NCBI RefSeq assembly: GCF_030651745.1 | Contig: NZ_JAUSCC010000100.1 | Location: 1-15,665, forward strand | Length of the DNA stretch: 15,665 bases | Direction: 5' to 3' | Source of the DNA: Methylophaga sp. | GTDB lineage: Bacteria; Pseudomonadota; Gammaproteobacteria; Nitrosococcales; Methylophagaceae | In this document: positions 1 to 6,803 of the stretch, piece by piece | How the letters are laid out: each line of letters begins with the position of its first letter | How positions within the stretch are numbered: the first letter of the stretch is position 1 | The notes under the pieces: model-generated | Database searches by the model: none | Seen by the model: only the letters and a program-made list of their open reading frames with translations | What the model was told of the DNA's origin: nothing | Translations under genes and position numbers: made by a program

Positions 1-75
1 CTGTTGACTCGCAAGCCTGATGGCCTCTGCTTTAAATTCATCGGTGTATTTTCTGCGTGTTCCCATTTGATTCAT
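1..75 (-). CDS. IS3-type transposase OrfA, N-terminal fragment (left copy)
   Basis: This is the first 25 codons of an ORF that runs off the window, beginning MNQMGTRRKYTDEFKAEAIR. This is the characteristic start of the small OrfA protein of IS3-family elements: a basic stretch, then the YTDEFKxEA segment that opens the HTH_Tnp_1 DNA-binding domain. Full OrfA is normally about 90-110 residues and is followed by a frameshifted OrfB with the DDE catalytic domain; neither can be seen here. An A/G-rich stretch before the ATG could act as ribosome-binding site. It is identical to the copy at the other end. Confidence 0.8.
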   Translation of the reverse strand, partial: MNQMGTRRKYTDEFKAEAIRLASQQ

Positions 76-141
76 CTTCTACTTTTCCTTTCATGTTAAA
101 ACATGCTTATGAAAAGTGTCCGTTAAATTGTGGGAAACCCA
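1..141 (-). mobile_element. Partial IS3-like insertion sequence, left copy (reads outward)
   Basis: These 141 bases are the exact reverse complement of 15525-15665. Identity stops at the same point on both sides, which places the IS terminus at base 141; read outward it begins TGGGTTTCCCACAATTTAAC, with the TG end usual for IS3-family elements. A start of a transposase orfA follows 66 bases inside this terminus. Only the beginning of the element is present and the rest lies outside the window. The family call rests on the orfA N-terminus and the TG end, since no second terminus is visible. The insertion cuts the 3' end of the tnsA-like gene. Confidence 0.85.
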
Positions 142-828
142 GAGGGTGGTCATACCTGATAAGCGAGCGCTATTCAAATTTGCCGACATCTGACCTTGAT
201 GAATGAGCTTTGCAATAAAGCAGATAATCTTTTCATTTGAAACCTCAGGCATCTGTGCAAAAACTTGATAAATAGTGGCTTTATCAATCCCTTTAAGAAC
301 ATGAATAATCATTTCAACTATCCAAGGTTCATCTGATTCATATGCCGTTCTGGCATAGGGAAGTAACCGTCGCCAATTAGCTATTTCCAATGACTTTTCA
401 TTTATTGTTTTATCAGAGAGTACTTGACAGGTATAAGCGTTAGCCCTGCATATATCCTGAATCACTTCCCAGTTTTTAGGGATTAGATTGTTGTTCGATG
501 AACGCTCCATGCTTGATTCAGGTTTTATTTCATAAAAGCATTCGTTTCCCGATGTCCATTTAAAAGAAATATCGAAGGTAAAGTAAGGTCTATTACCAAA
601 TGGCATATGGATTCGAAGTGGTTGTTCGCATACTTCAATAATATTAGGGTCGGATTCAGCCCAATAAATGGCATCTGCTTCAAGAGGACTCTCTACACAT
701 ACTGTCCTCATGCCAGCTTTAATACTAAATAATCGATGAAATTGATTGGCAATTCTTCGCCTGGGAGGTATGGGAAAAGGACCTCGTGAAAACAATCCCG
801 GTGCGGTTGTTGAATATATTTTCCCCAT
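91..828 (-). CDS. tnsA: TnsA-like transposon endonuclease, 3' end replaced by IS sequence
   Basis: In Tn7-like elements TnsA cuts the 5' strands at the transposon ends, beside the DDE transposase TnsB. The nuclease core is visible: ESPLE (residues 46-50), EQPLRI (68-73), FDI with Asp86, and E-I-K at 100-102, giving the E...D...ExK arrangement of TnsA and type II restriction folds. The C-terminal half resembles the helical TnsA C-domain only loosely. I place the start at the ATG at 828, six bases after a perfect GGAGG, rather than the adjacent GTG at 831. The last 16 residues, from a TGG codon at 139-141 to the TGA at 91-93, are encoded by the IS. The native protein is therefore truncated after about 229 residues (Tn7 TnsA has 273). 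tnsB would be expected downstream but lies beyond the IS. Function is probably lost or altered. Confidence 0.75.
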   Translation of the reverse strand: MGKIYSTTAPGLFSRGPFPIPPRRRIANQFHRLFSIKAGMRTVCVESPLEADAIYWAESDPNIIEVCEQPLRIHMPFGNRPYFTFDISFKWTSGNECFYEIKPESSMERSSNNNLIPKNWEVIQDICRANAYTCQVLSDKTINEKSLEIANWRRLLPYARTAYESDEPWIVEMIIHVLKGIDKATIYQVFAQMPEVSNEKIICFIAKLIHQGQMSANLNSARLSGMTTLWVSHNLTDTFHKHVLT

Positions 829-954
829 CACCCGCCTCCATTTCAGTTTCTAGTAAAAACAAATAAGAAACATCTAATGAACACAAGATTTAGAATTATT
901 CAATATTTTGCGGATGTGTTATAAAGTTTTAATTTAAAAAAATTTCATAATTTC

Positions 955-994
955 GCAACCTATTTGAATTAACAAATCGGTTAAATTCGGTTGC
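955..994. repeat. Interrupted inverted repeat between tnsA and xre genes
   Basis: GCAACC at 955-960 pairs with GGTTGC at 989-994, and GAATT (966-970) pairs with AATTC (984-988) after a 5-base bulge on one side. Two near-direct copies, AAATCGGTT and AAATTCGGTT, overlap the right arm. The element sits in the A/T-rich gap between two divergent genes. It could be an operator for the XRE protein or part of a transposon end with TnsB sites. The sequence does not decide between these. Confidence 0.3.
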
Positions 995-1091
995 AGATAA
1001 TATAAAACTGTAATCTAGTTTATGGGTTATTGCCAAAATCATCAGATAGGCTTAAATTAAAATACTTGTTTTGTTTCATGGTTTCGTGACG

Positions 1092-1529
1092 ATGAACAAC
1101 AGAAAAGAGGTATTTTTATCATCCAATCTCTTATTCCTTCGAGAGATTGCGAACCTTAACAAAGGTGAACTTTGTTCAGCAGTAGGTACCTCAAACTCTG
1201 AAATTGGGCATTTGGAAAATGATGAAATTTCAAAACCCAATTACTTCATGATCGAAGCACTTGCAGATTATTTTGGTGTATCCATTGAGCCATTTGTCCG
1301 TGAAGACTTATCGAAAAGAAATCCCACCGAACTTCTTATTCAGCGTGCTTTAATGAATCTACCAGCATTGGAGGCAGCAGAACTTCGTTCTTACTTAGCA
1401 GTCTCTAATGACCTGTTGGAACTTTTATCCGATAAAAAATATTTTGACTATCGTCAACGTTTAATCCGAGCCTTGCCATCTAGAAGGCTACTTATATCAA
1501 AAGATAATAACGCTGATGAGGACGAGTGA
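1092..1529 (+). CDS. XRE-family helix-turn-helix regulator, small
   Basis: This is a protein of about 145 residues with an N-terminal XRE/Cro-C1-type HTH at roughly residues 12-65: a first helix with LREIANLNKGELCSAVGTS, the recognition stretch NSEIGHLENDE, then the typical closing FMIEALADYFGVSIEPFV. The remainder is helical and charged, ending in an acidic tail; I do not recognise it as a known sensor domain. In-frame TTG (1071) and GTG (1086) codons lie upstream; the ATG at 1092 is preferred, although no start has a good ribosome-binding site. The gene is divergent from tnsA, so it may control that promoter, as XRE proteins do in several Tn7-like and phage-like elements. That role is inferred from position only. 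Confidence 0.7.
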   Translation: MNNRKEVFLSSNLLFLREIANLNKGELCSAVGTSNSEIGHLENDEISKPNYFMIEALADYFGVSIEPFVREDLSKRNPTELLIQRALMNLPALEAAELRSYLAVSNDLLELLSDKKYFDYRQRLIRALPSRRLLISKDNNADEDE

Positions 1530-1830
1530 AAGATGACACATATCGCAGTGTGAAAAACGAGTAACCCCTCGCGGTGCGCTGTTCTAAGGGAAGCGGGAGG
1601 GGTCTTGTTAGCTAGAATTATATCAATGTGGTTTCGAAAAAAATACGTTTGAAAGTTGTGTTATTACTGAAAGCTAATCACAAAATTAGAAAATTTAATA
1701 CCTAAATGTTTTAATCAAGATCATTTAATCCAGACTTGAAATGTAACTTGTAAAACTTCTCCTTAACCTCATATTATTTCGTAAAACTGGCCCCCCCCAA
1801 TATCAGATAAATATATATTAGTCATCACAA
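1530..1830. other. Non-coding gap between xre and the InaA-like gene
   Basis: About 300 bases without a supported gene. It holds the xre hairpin (1564-1603), an A/T-rich stretch, and a run of eight C at 1791-1798 that stands out in this composition. Genes on both sides converge here. No clear promoter or transposon terminus could be identified. Confidence 0.6.
1564..1603 (+). terminator. Hairpin downstream of the xre gene, probable terminator
   Basis: ACCCCTC at 1564-1570 pairs perfectly with GAGGGGT at 1597-1603, with an inner CGCT/AGCG stem (1577-1580 and 1592-1595). It starts 34 bases after the xre stop. The following bases, CTTGTTAG, are only moderately T-rich, so it is a weak intrinsic terminator or one end of another structure. 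Confidence 0.5.
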
Positions 1831-1841
1831 TCAAGTGATGA
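1822..1841 (-). terminator. Short hairpin over the InaA-like stop codon
   Basis: TCATCAC (1822-1828) and GTGATGA (1835-1841) form a perfect 7-bp stem with a 6-base loop that contains the TGA stop at 1831-1833. On the minus strand the stem is followed by an A/T-rich stretch without a clean T-run. This is a possible weak terminator or 3'-end stabiliser. Confidence 0.3.
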
Positions 1842-2616
1842 GTGCTGATTCAAATTGTTTTCTAGCATCATCTTTCCATTTAATCCTTTTGCACACCGTA
1901 TTAATGATTTTTTTTGATTGACACGATATTTTCGGCTGTTCAAAGTAAGCTTGAAAAAATAATACCTTTTCCCTCGCGGACCAAATCTCACTTAGATGAC
2001 GAACAAAGGTGGTTAAATCATGGATGACTGCCAATTTTTTTACTAAACGATATTTCATCTTCTCAAGATCGATAAGTTTTACATCCCAACCATTTGCACG
2101 TTGACGAACCATGATGTGTTTTGGGTAGAGACAGTTATGTTGGTAATGATGTAGATGTAAATGGCGTATTACTATGGCTATACTAGAAATCAATGTTTTT
2201 TTGTCTTCTGGTACTAAAGTTGAAAGTTCAATTTTATCCAAACTGATATACCTTTCTAACGCCTTGGTAACTAGAACAGCTTTGGCACCTTTTGTACCGA
2301 AATATAAAACGTCCAGCGTTGGGATATTTTTGGCATGAAGTAATTGAATGTTATGGTATTCACGCAAAAAAGTTGGAATACCGTTAAGTGGATGCATAAG
2401 CGTCCTTGTCATATGATTTTCTTGCCGCTTGATAAAAACTTTTTCCGATCTTCCAAAGTTATCAATCATACATTTGACTACACCACTCCACCCGCCACGG
2501 CGCACATTGGGTGTTTCAAACCAAGGGGCATTATTACGCCAAAGTTCTTCAAAAACATTACTGTCCTTGTTAGGGGGCGAGCGTAACAAACTGACTCTAT
2601 TGATAGTGTTTAACAT
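1831..2616 (-). CDS. InaA/WaaP-family lipopolysaccharide kinase-like protein
   Basis: A 261-residue protein of the eukaryotic-kinase-like InaA/WaaP (Kdo kinase) group, which in relatives phosphorylates LPS core sugars on the cytoplasmic side. Visible landmarks are RRGGWSGV (39-46, glycine-rich loop position), FIKRQ with Lys63 (ATP-binding lysine), FLREY with Glu86, the catalytic-loop segment HNCLYPKH (160-167), and LIDLEK with Asp183 (metal-binding DFG equivalent). The loop has Asn161 where WaaP has its catalytic Asp, which seems usual for InaA-type proteins but makes the actual reaction uncertain. The start ATG overlaps the upstream methyltransferase stop by 7 bases (ATGTTAA), pointing to translational coupling. 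The two genes probably form one operon under the PmrA-like box at 3351. The substrate is unknown; LPS core is inferred from family and neighbours. Confidence 0.75.
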   Translation of the reverse strand: MLNTINRVSLLRSPPNKDSNVFEELWRNNAPWFETPNVRRGGWSGVVKCMIDNFGRSEKVFIKRQENHMTRTLMHPLNGIPTFLREYHNIQLLHAKNIPTLDVLYFGTKGAKAVLVTKALERYISLDKIELSTLVPEDKKTLISSIAIVIRHLHLHHYQHNCLYPKHIMVRQRANGWDVKLIDLEKMKYRLVKKLAVIHDLTTFVRHLSEIWSAREKVLFFQAYFEQPKISCQSKKIINTVCKRIKWKDDARKQFESALIT

Positions 2617-3299
2617 GAAATATTCTCATTTTTTTCGAGAATATAAGTTCGCCACATCGCGTATTTCGGGATGAAATCTAGATAGGCTTTTATACTGAAA
2701 CCAGCCTCGTTGAATTCTTTTTCAATAGTCTTTTGAGGTATGACAAAACGGTTCTGATAATGGCGTTTAGTTCGATTCGATTCGAGTTTTTTTCGTTTCC
2801 AGGCTTTAACGTTACCATCCACCCAAAGAGAAACAATCACTGTGGATTTACTGACCCGGTGAAATTCTTTTAATAGTTTAAGACGATCCTCGGAATAACC
2901 AATATGGTGTAATAAACGGATGCAGAAAATATTGTCAACATAACCGTCACTAAGTGGTAATGAAAAAGCAGAAGCTTTAAATGTATGTATTTTCTTAATG
3001 AGTTGTTTTTCGCGATATTGCAGTCCTATATCAATCATTTTCTGACTGTTATCACAGGCATAGACATGCCTTTTAGGGTTTTCAGTCAGCACATCCCAAA
3101 AGCGTCCGGTGCCACACGGGACATCCAATACGCTTGTCGGATTACCCGCTATTTTTAAGGCTTTTCTGGCGATCTGTTGATCACGCCAGTTTGACAGTTT
3201 TCTTGCTAATCCATCTGTGTGTTTCTGGAAATAGGCTTTCGCATGTTGTTCATTATATTTTTCAGCAAATTCAAGTTGCTTGCTCGTTTGGTTTGACAT
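2610..3299 (-). CDS. Class I SAM-dependent methyltransferase
   Basis: A soluble protein of about 229 residues with a Rossmann-type methyltransferase fold. Motif I is SVLDVPCGTGRF (56-67, SAM-binding glycine loop); then comes VYACDNS (acidic residue for the ribose hydroxyls), an FxLPLSDGYVDNIFCIRLLHHI segment (motifs II/III, split over two strands), and a C-terminal EKEFNEAGFSI motif typical of Methyltransf_11 enzymes. The substrate cannot be read from the sequence. The neighbours (LPS kinase-like, lipid A modification) suggest a surface glycolipid or a lipid head group. I prefer the ATG at 3299 to the in-frame TTG at 3317; neither has a strong ribosome-binding site. A PmrA-like box with a -10-like hexamer lies 50 bases upstream. 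The gene overlaps the InaA-like gene by 7 bases. Confidence 0.8.
   Translation of the reverse strand: MSNQTSKQLEFAEKYNEQHAKAYFQKHTDGLARKLSNWRDQQIARKALKIAGNPTSVLDVPCGTGRFWDVLTENPKRHVYACDNSQKMIDIGLQYREKQLIKKIHTFKASAFSLPLSDGYVDNIFCIRLLHHIGYSEDRLKLLKEFHRVSKSTVIVSLWVDGNVKAWKRKKLESNRTKRHYQNRFVIPQKTIEKEFNEAGFSIKAYLDFIPKYAMWRTYILEKNENISC
2620..2644 (-). promoter_or_regulatory. Hairpin just before the InaA-like start codon
   Basis: ATATTCTC and GAGAATAT form a perfect 8-bp stem with a 9-base loop, inside the last codons of the methyltransferase and ending three bases before the InaA-like ATG. Ribosomes finishing the upstream gene would melt it, so it could tie translation of the kinase to that of the methyltransferase. 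It may also be chance in A/T-rich DNA. Confidence 0.35.
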
Positions 3300-3616
3300 A
3301 ATAGGCCGCTTACTCAATCAGATAAGGAAGCAGCATTGTCTGACTTGAAACTTAAGATAGGCTTAACTTAATTGATGTCTCCAAAATATGAGTTTGAACA
3401 TAGAAATGTTCATATGAGTGGTGTCTCTATTATATCCTGAGCATGATCTGGAAAGTACGTCGAGACACCTCGCTTATCAGCAATTACTAATTTTTCAATT
3501 AATGTTTAAACATAATAAAATATTGTGGAAAATCGCATTGTGTTAAGTCTTAAAGACTTCGGTTTAATTAAAATCAGTGATTGATTTTGCCAATGTTATT
3601 TTCAATCCGAGTGTTG
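3300..3616. other. Non-coding gap between methyltransferase and ltaS-like genes
   Basis: Both flanking genes run on the minus strand. The gap holds the PmrA-like box (3351-3367). It also holds a perfect 7-bp inverted repeat TGAACAT/ATGTTCA with a 4-base loop (3395-3412), an 8-bp repeat GGTGTCTC (3420-3427)/GAGACACC (3462-3469), and a 6-bp hairpin AAGTCT/AGACTT (3545-3559). No open reading frame is supported. Whether the hairpins belong to a small RNA cannot be judged here. Confidence 0.5.
3351..3367 (-). promoter_or_regulatory. PmrA-like box upstream of methyltransferase-InaA operon
   Basis: On the minus strand the site reads GTTAAG-CCTAT-CTTAAG, two TTAAG cores at the 11-bp period of the PmrA/QseB box (YTTAAK-N5-YTTAAK). 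The first half-site has G for the consensus pyrimidine. Ten bases downstream is GACAAT (4 of 6 to TATAAT), the same geometry as the other two sites in this window. Confidence 0.55.
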
Positions 3617-3629
3617 TTAATCACTGATT
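3572..3629 (-). terminator. Inverted repeat at the ltaS-like 3' end
   Basis: AATCAGTGATT (3572-3582) is the exact reverse complement of AATCACTGATT (3619-3629), an 11-bp stem with a 36-base loop. It overlaps the last codons and stop of the ltaS-like gene. On the minus strand the second arm is followed by TTAATT. The long loop makes it a weaker terminator candidate. Confidence 0.4.
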
Positions 3630-5578
3630 CCATAACGTTGTTCTCGATATAGCCATGAAGGTAGCAATGAGTGTGCTAAAGCTTCCTTCTCTTGTGACTC
3701 ACTTGCGTCGCCAATAACTTCCATACGTCGTTTTAACCGATCATATTGTCCAGATTTGGATGGTTGATCCATCCTTAAAACCGTCACATCTGTCCCCTTC
3801 ATAAGTGCAAAATAGTCAGCAAATTGCATCATGGCGCGGCCAGGTGAAAGCTGTTCTGACTCAATGGTTAAATCGCGTCCAATCATCGGATGATTCGCAG
3901 AAACCCCCATTAAAGATAACAATGTAGGCGCTAAATCAACTTGACTGGACACAGTTTTAATTTGCTTTGATTCCATATCAGCACCGACTATTAATGCTGG
4001 GATATGAAACCCTGAGATTGGTACTAAATCGTCGCCATAAACCCGATTAGTATGATCTGCCACGACGAGAAATAGTGTGTTATCCCAATATTCACTTTGT
4101 TTAGCTTTATCAAAAAACGCTCCTAATGCGTAATCAGCATATTTAACTGTGTTGTTATCAGTTTGCTTAGGCTGGTCATAAGGTTGAATACGACCATCAG
4201 GATATTCAAAAGGTGTGTGATTGCTAGAGGTAAAAACAAAACTCAAAAATGGTTGATTTTTAGCATTTAACTCCGAAAGACGTTGATGTGTTTTATTGAG
4301 TAAATCTTCATCAGACACACCCCAGCTACCTGTAAAGATTGGATCCTCAAAATCACGCTCATCAATGACAGATTCGAAGCCATTGCCAATAAAGAAGCTG
4401 GCCATATTGTCAAAATGAGACTCTCCACCGTAAATAAATTCAGTAAAGTAGCCCTGTTGTTTTAATAAACCACCTAGTGTGAAAAAGTTTTGTTGGGCCA
4501 ACGACAATTTAACAACGCTTCTAGCCGGTGTCGGAAGGTAACCACTGACCACCGCTTCAATTCCTCTTACAGATCGCGTTCCGGTTGCATAAAGTTGTTC
4601 AAACCACCAACCTTCGTTTTTTAATTGATCGAGATTTGGTGTTACCGGCAGTCCACCAAGAGATTCTACATAACTTGCTCCCATGCTTTCTTCTAGGATT
4701 ATTACTAAATTGAGTGGTTTTTCCCGGTGCTGAGTTGCTTGCTGAAAATGCATGGTAGGATTCTTTGCGTCTGAATCATTTGGAATCCATGGATAGAGTT
4801 GACTCAACGTGCCAAGGACTTCTTCATGAGACATTTTTCCATAAAGCTCTGAGGATTTGTCTTCGTGCTGCATATTGTAAATAGCAAAATAAACAGACCA
4901 TGCCGAATTGATGTAAAGACTATTAACCATGGCATCTGAAGTTCTGGCAAATAATGCTGGATTGGCTGGACGATGTCCGAGTGAAGACCGGATCATCAAA
5001 GCTAAAATTACCACCAAGACTGGCCAAAACAACCATATCTTCCATTCTGGCCAGTCAAACTTGAAGTTGATGAATTGGTATTTGAGTAATCGTGTTATGC
5101 CCCAAGCCGATAAAATCGTTACCAGACTACCTACCAGAACTTCAGTCCTGAAACCGTTCCATAGCATTGAAGATACTTCATGAGGGTATTTAAGATATTC
5201 AATAAACAGACGATTTGGCCTGAGATCATATTGCATGATGAAAGCGGGTGTAGAAATCTCCATAAAAACAATAAACGTCAGGATCAATACGCTCCATATC
5301 AATAATATCCATCTAGATACAGACCAAAACCATCGATTAACAAGTATTGGTAGTAATAGAGCTATGGGACTCATTAACATTCCCATAATAATCAGATCCG
5401 ATCTAACACCCTGACTGAACATAGTCCAAAGGTCGGTGACAGCCGAAACTCTTTCCCATTGCCAAACCACTAAACCCATCCTCGATAATGAGAGGATGAA
5501 CAACCCCAGCAACATGATTTTGATAAATAATTGATACGGCCCAAATATCAGCCAGGTTCGGTTTAGATTCTTAAGCAT
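3617..5578 (-). CDS. LtaS-type sulfatase-fold membrane transferase
   Basis: A 653-residue protein with about five N-terminal membrane segments (roughly 17-37, 63-80, 88-108, 144-161, 183-197) and a periplasmic sulfatase-fold domain from about residue 285. Metal and catalytic landmarks match LtaS: EES with Glu296/297, GTRSVRG with Thr334 as likely nucleophile, SSNHTP with His454, and VADH with Asp508-His509. Family members move phosphoglycerol (or a similar head group) from phosphatidylglycerol to an acceptor and leave diacylglycerol; OpgB does this to osmoregulated glucans in Gram-negatives. The acceptor here is unknown. The ATG at 5578 follows an AGAGGAAAT ribosome-binding site. It is divergent from dgkA, which would recycle the diacylglycerol. 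The box at 5671-5687 is palindromic enough to serve this promoter too, with TATATT ten bases away on this strand. Confidence 0.85.
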   Translation of the reverse strand: MLKNLNRTWLIFGPYQLFIKIMLLGLFILSLSRMGLVVWQWERVSAVTDLWTMFSQGVRSDLIIMGMLMSPIALLLPILVNRWFWSVSRWILLIWSVLILTFIVFMEISTPAFIMQYDLRPNRLFIEYLKYPHEVSSMLWNGFRTEVLVGSLVTILSAWGITRLLKYQFINFKFDWPEWKIWLFWPVLVVILALMIRSSLGHRPANPALFARTSDAMVNSLYINSAWSVYFAIYNMQHEDKSSELYGKMSHEEVLGTLSQLYPWIPNDSDAKNPTMHFQQATQHREKPLNLVIILEESMGASYVESLGGLPVTPNLDQLKNEGWWFEQLYATGTRSVRGIEAVVSGYLPTPARSVVKLSLAQQNFFTLGGLLKQQGYFTEFIYGGESHFDNMASFFIGNGFESVIDERDFEDPIFTGSWGVSDEDLLNKTHQRLSELNAKNQPFLSFVFTSSNHTPFEYPDGRIQPYDQPKQTDNNTVKYADYALGAFFDKAKQSEYWDNTLFLVVADHTNRVYGDDLVPISGFHIPALIVGADMESKQIKTVSSQVDLAPTLLSLMGVSANHPMIGRDLTIESEQLSPGRAMMQFADYFALMKGTDVTVLRMDQPSKSGQYDRLKRRMEVIGDASESQEKEALAHSLLPSWLYREQRYGISD

Positions 5579-5670
5579 TTATTTATATTTCCTCTATGCA
5601 TTAACTGCGTCTTATTCGCTGATATAAGTAGTCAGCTGCAAAGATTTCGAGGCCAATATAAATTTCAATT

Positions 5671-5687
5671 CTTAAGCGTTGCTTAAG
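5671..5687. promoter_or_regulatory. PmrA box between ltaS-like gene and dgkA
   Basis: CTTAAG-CGTTG-CTTAAG is a perfect match to YTTAAK-N5-YTTAAK, the PmrA (and QseB) binding pattern. Because CTTAAG is self-complementary, the site reads the same way on both strands. Ten bases away lies TAACAT towards dgkA and TATATT (5 of 6 to TATAAT) towards the ltaS-like gene, so one regulator site may drive both divergent promoters. Confidence 0.7.
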
Positions 5688-5732
5688 AAACCGGACATAA
5701 CATGAGCGTAGAAATTTTTGTTGAGGTAAAAA

Positions 5733-6089
5733 ATGAAGAAGGGCTATACGGGATTAAAAAGATTGTTGTATGCGACACAATATTCATATCAAGGATTACG
5801 TGCGAGCTGGGAAAGCGAGGCTGCCATTCGCCAAGAGCTCTTACTTATTGTATTTCTAGTGCCAATCACATTTTTGCTTAATATCACATCTGTTGAGCAA
5901 GTAATGTTGATCTTTAGTTTAGCTTTAATCGTTGTCGCTGAACTACTCAATACGGCATTAGAAACCGTTGTTGATAGGATTGGGCATGAGTTTAATACGT
6001 TAAGTGGTAAGGCCAAAGATATTGGTTCTGCTGCAGTATTTGTAAGTTTGGTTACGGCTTTTTTGACGTGGTTAATTATTTTATGGTGA
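5733..6089 (+). CDS. dgkA: Diacylglycerol kinase, integral membrane DgkA
   Basis: A 118-residue inner-membrane enzyme that phosphorylates diacylglycerol to phosphatidic acid with ATP, returning it to phospholipid synthesis. It has three membrane helices (about 36-51, 54-72, 97-117) after an amphipathic N-terminus. Signature residues of the E. coli enzyme are all present, shifted by one: EAAIRQE (29-35), then AELLNTALETVVDRI (69-83) with Glu70, Asn73, Glu77 and Asp81. GAGG seven bases before the ATG gives a good start. The stop overlaps the PAP2 start (ATGGTGA). It is the first gene of a likely operon with PAP2 and the two-component genes. Beside a phosphoethanolamine transferase its job is probably to remove the diacylglycerol that EptA makes, the same logic as the mcr-3-dgkA pairing. 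Confidence 0.95.
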   Translation: MKKGYTGLKRLLYATQYSYQGLRASWESEAAIRQELLLIVFLVPITFLLNITSVEQVMLIFSLALIVVAELLNTALETVVDRIGHEFNTLSGKAKDIGSAAVFVSLVTAFLTWLIILW

Positions 6090-6775
6090 AACAAGCTATC
6101 TATAAGAACCATACCTTTTGGCTGCTATTACTAGTGTATTTTTGTTTAATGATGGGACTAGAGTATTTTGGAGGAGATCTTAAGCTTGCTGGTTATATCT
6201 ATGCTTTAGAAGGACACCAATGGCTTTTACGAAAACATTGGCTAACCAATGATGTTTTGCATGATGGTGGCCGATGGTTAAATTATATTGCAGTGCTATT
6301 AGTATTAGTTATCACCGTTTTTTACACCGTTAAACATAAACAATATCCCTCTCAGGCTAAAGCATGGCAAGGATTAACATTGTCATTGATCGTCTCATTT
6401 GTTGCTGTCAGTTATCTCAAATCAATTACCGACATAGATTGCCCCTGGAGTTTAGATCTGTTTGGTGGTGATAGACCATATTTAAGTTTATTCGCTCATA
6501 GATCCAACAGTCTGCCCATGGCTTACTGTTTTCCCGCCGGTCATGCCAGCATCGGTTATGCTTGGGTCGCATTATTTTTTATGTTCAGAGAGATAAAACC
6601 CGCTTGGCGATATTATGGTCTGGGAATCGGGATGGGGTTTGGCTTACTGTTTGGTGTTAGCCAACAATTAAGGGGAGCACATTTTCTCTCACATGATGTA
6701 ACCACTTTATTTATTTGTTTGTTCTCAAGTTATGTCATTTTTAAATTACTTTATTCCAATAACCAAACAGCCTAA
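6083..6775 (+). CDS. PAP2-family membrane phosphatase
   Basis: About 230 residues, mostly hydrophobic, with the three phosphatase motifs of the PAP2 superfamily: KSITDIDCPW...RP (Lys113 to Arg131-Pro132), CFPAGH (149-154) and RGAHFLSHD (197-205), where His154, His200 and Asp205 are the expected catalytic set. The KxxTDxxCPW form of the first motif defines a subgroup with no fixed substrate. Phosphatidic acid, undecaprenyl pyrophosphate and lipid A 1-phosphate are all possible, acting at the outer face of the inner membrane. The ATG at 6083 overlaps the dgkA stop (ATGGTGA) and is preferred to the in-frame GTG at 6068. The gene ends 28 bases before the response regulator. PAP2 genes also accompany mcr-1, so the link to phosphoethanolamine transfer has precedent. 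Confidence 0.85.
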   Translation: MVKQAIYKNHTFWLLLLVYFCLMMGLEYFGGDLKLAGYIYALEGHQWLLRKHWLTNDVLHDGGRWLNYIAVLLVLVITVFYTVKHKQYPSQAKAWQGLTLSLIVSFVAVSYLKSITDIDCPWSLDLFGGDRPYLSLFAHRSNSLPMAYCFPAGHASIGYAWVALFFMFREIKPAWRYYGLGIGMGFGLLFGVSQQLRGAHFLSHDVTTLFICLFSSYVIFKLLYSNNQTA

Positions 6776-6803
6776 ATGGTTTGATAAGTGAGGAAAGCAC
6801 ATA

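Noticed and set aside
3395..3469. Clustered inverted repeats (TGAACAT/ATGTTCA and GGTGTCTC/GAGACACC) considered as a small RNA gene or riboswitch.
   Set aside because: No promoter plus terminator pair frames them and no known riboswitch core was recognised, so they are only noted within the gap.
5789..6112. Minus-strand open frame of 107 codons opposite dgkA.
   Set aside because: dgkA is certain on the plus strand and the antisense product has no recognisable features.
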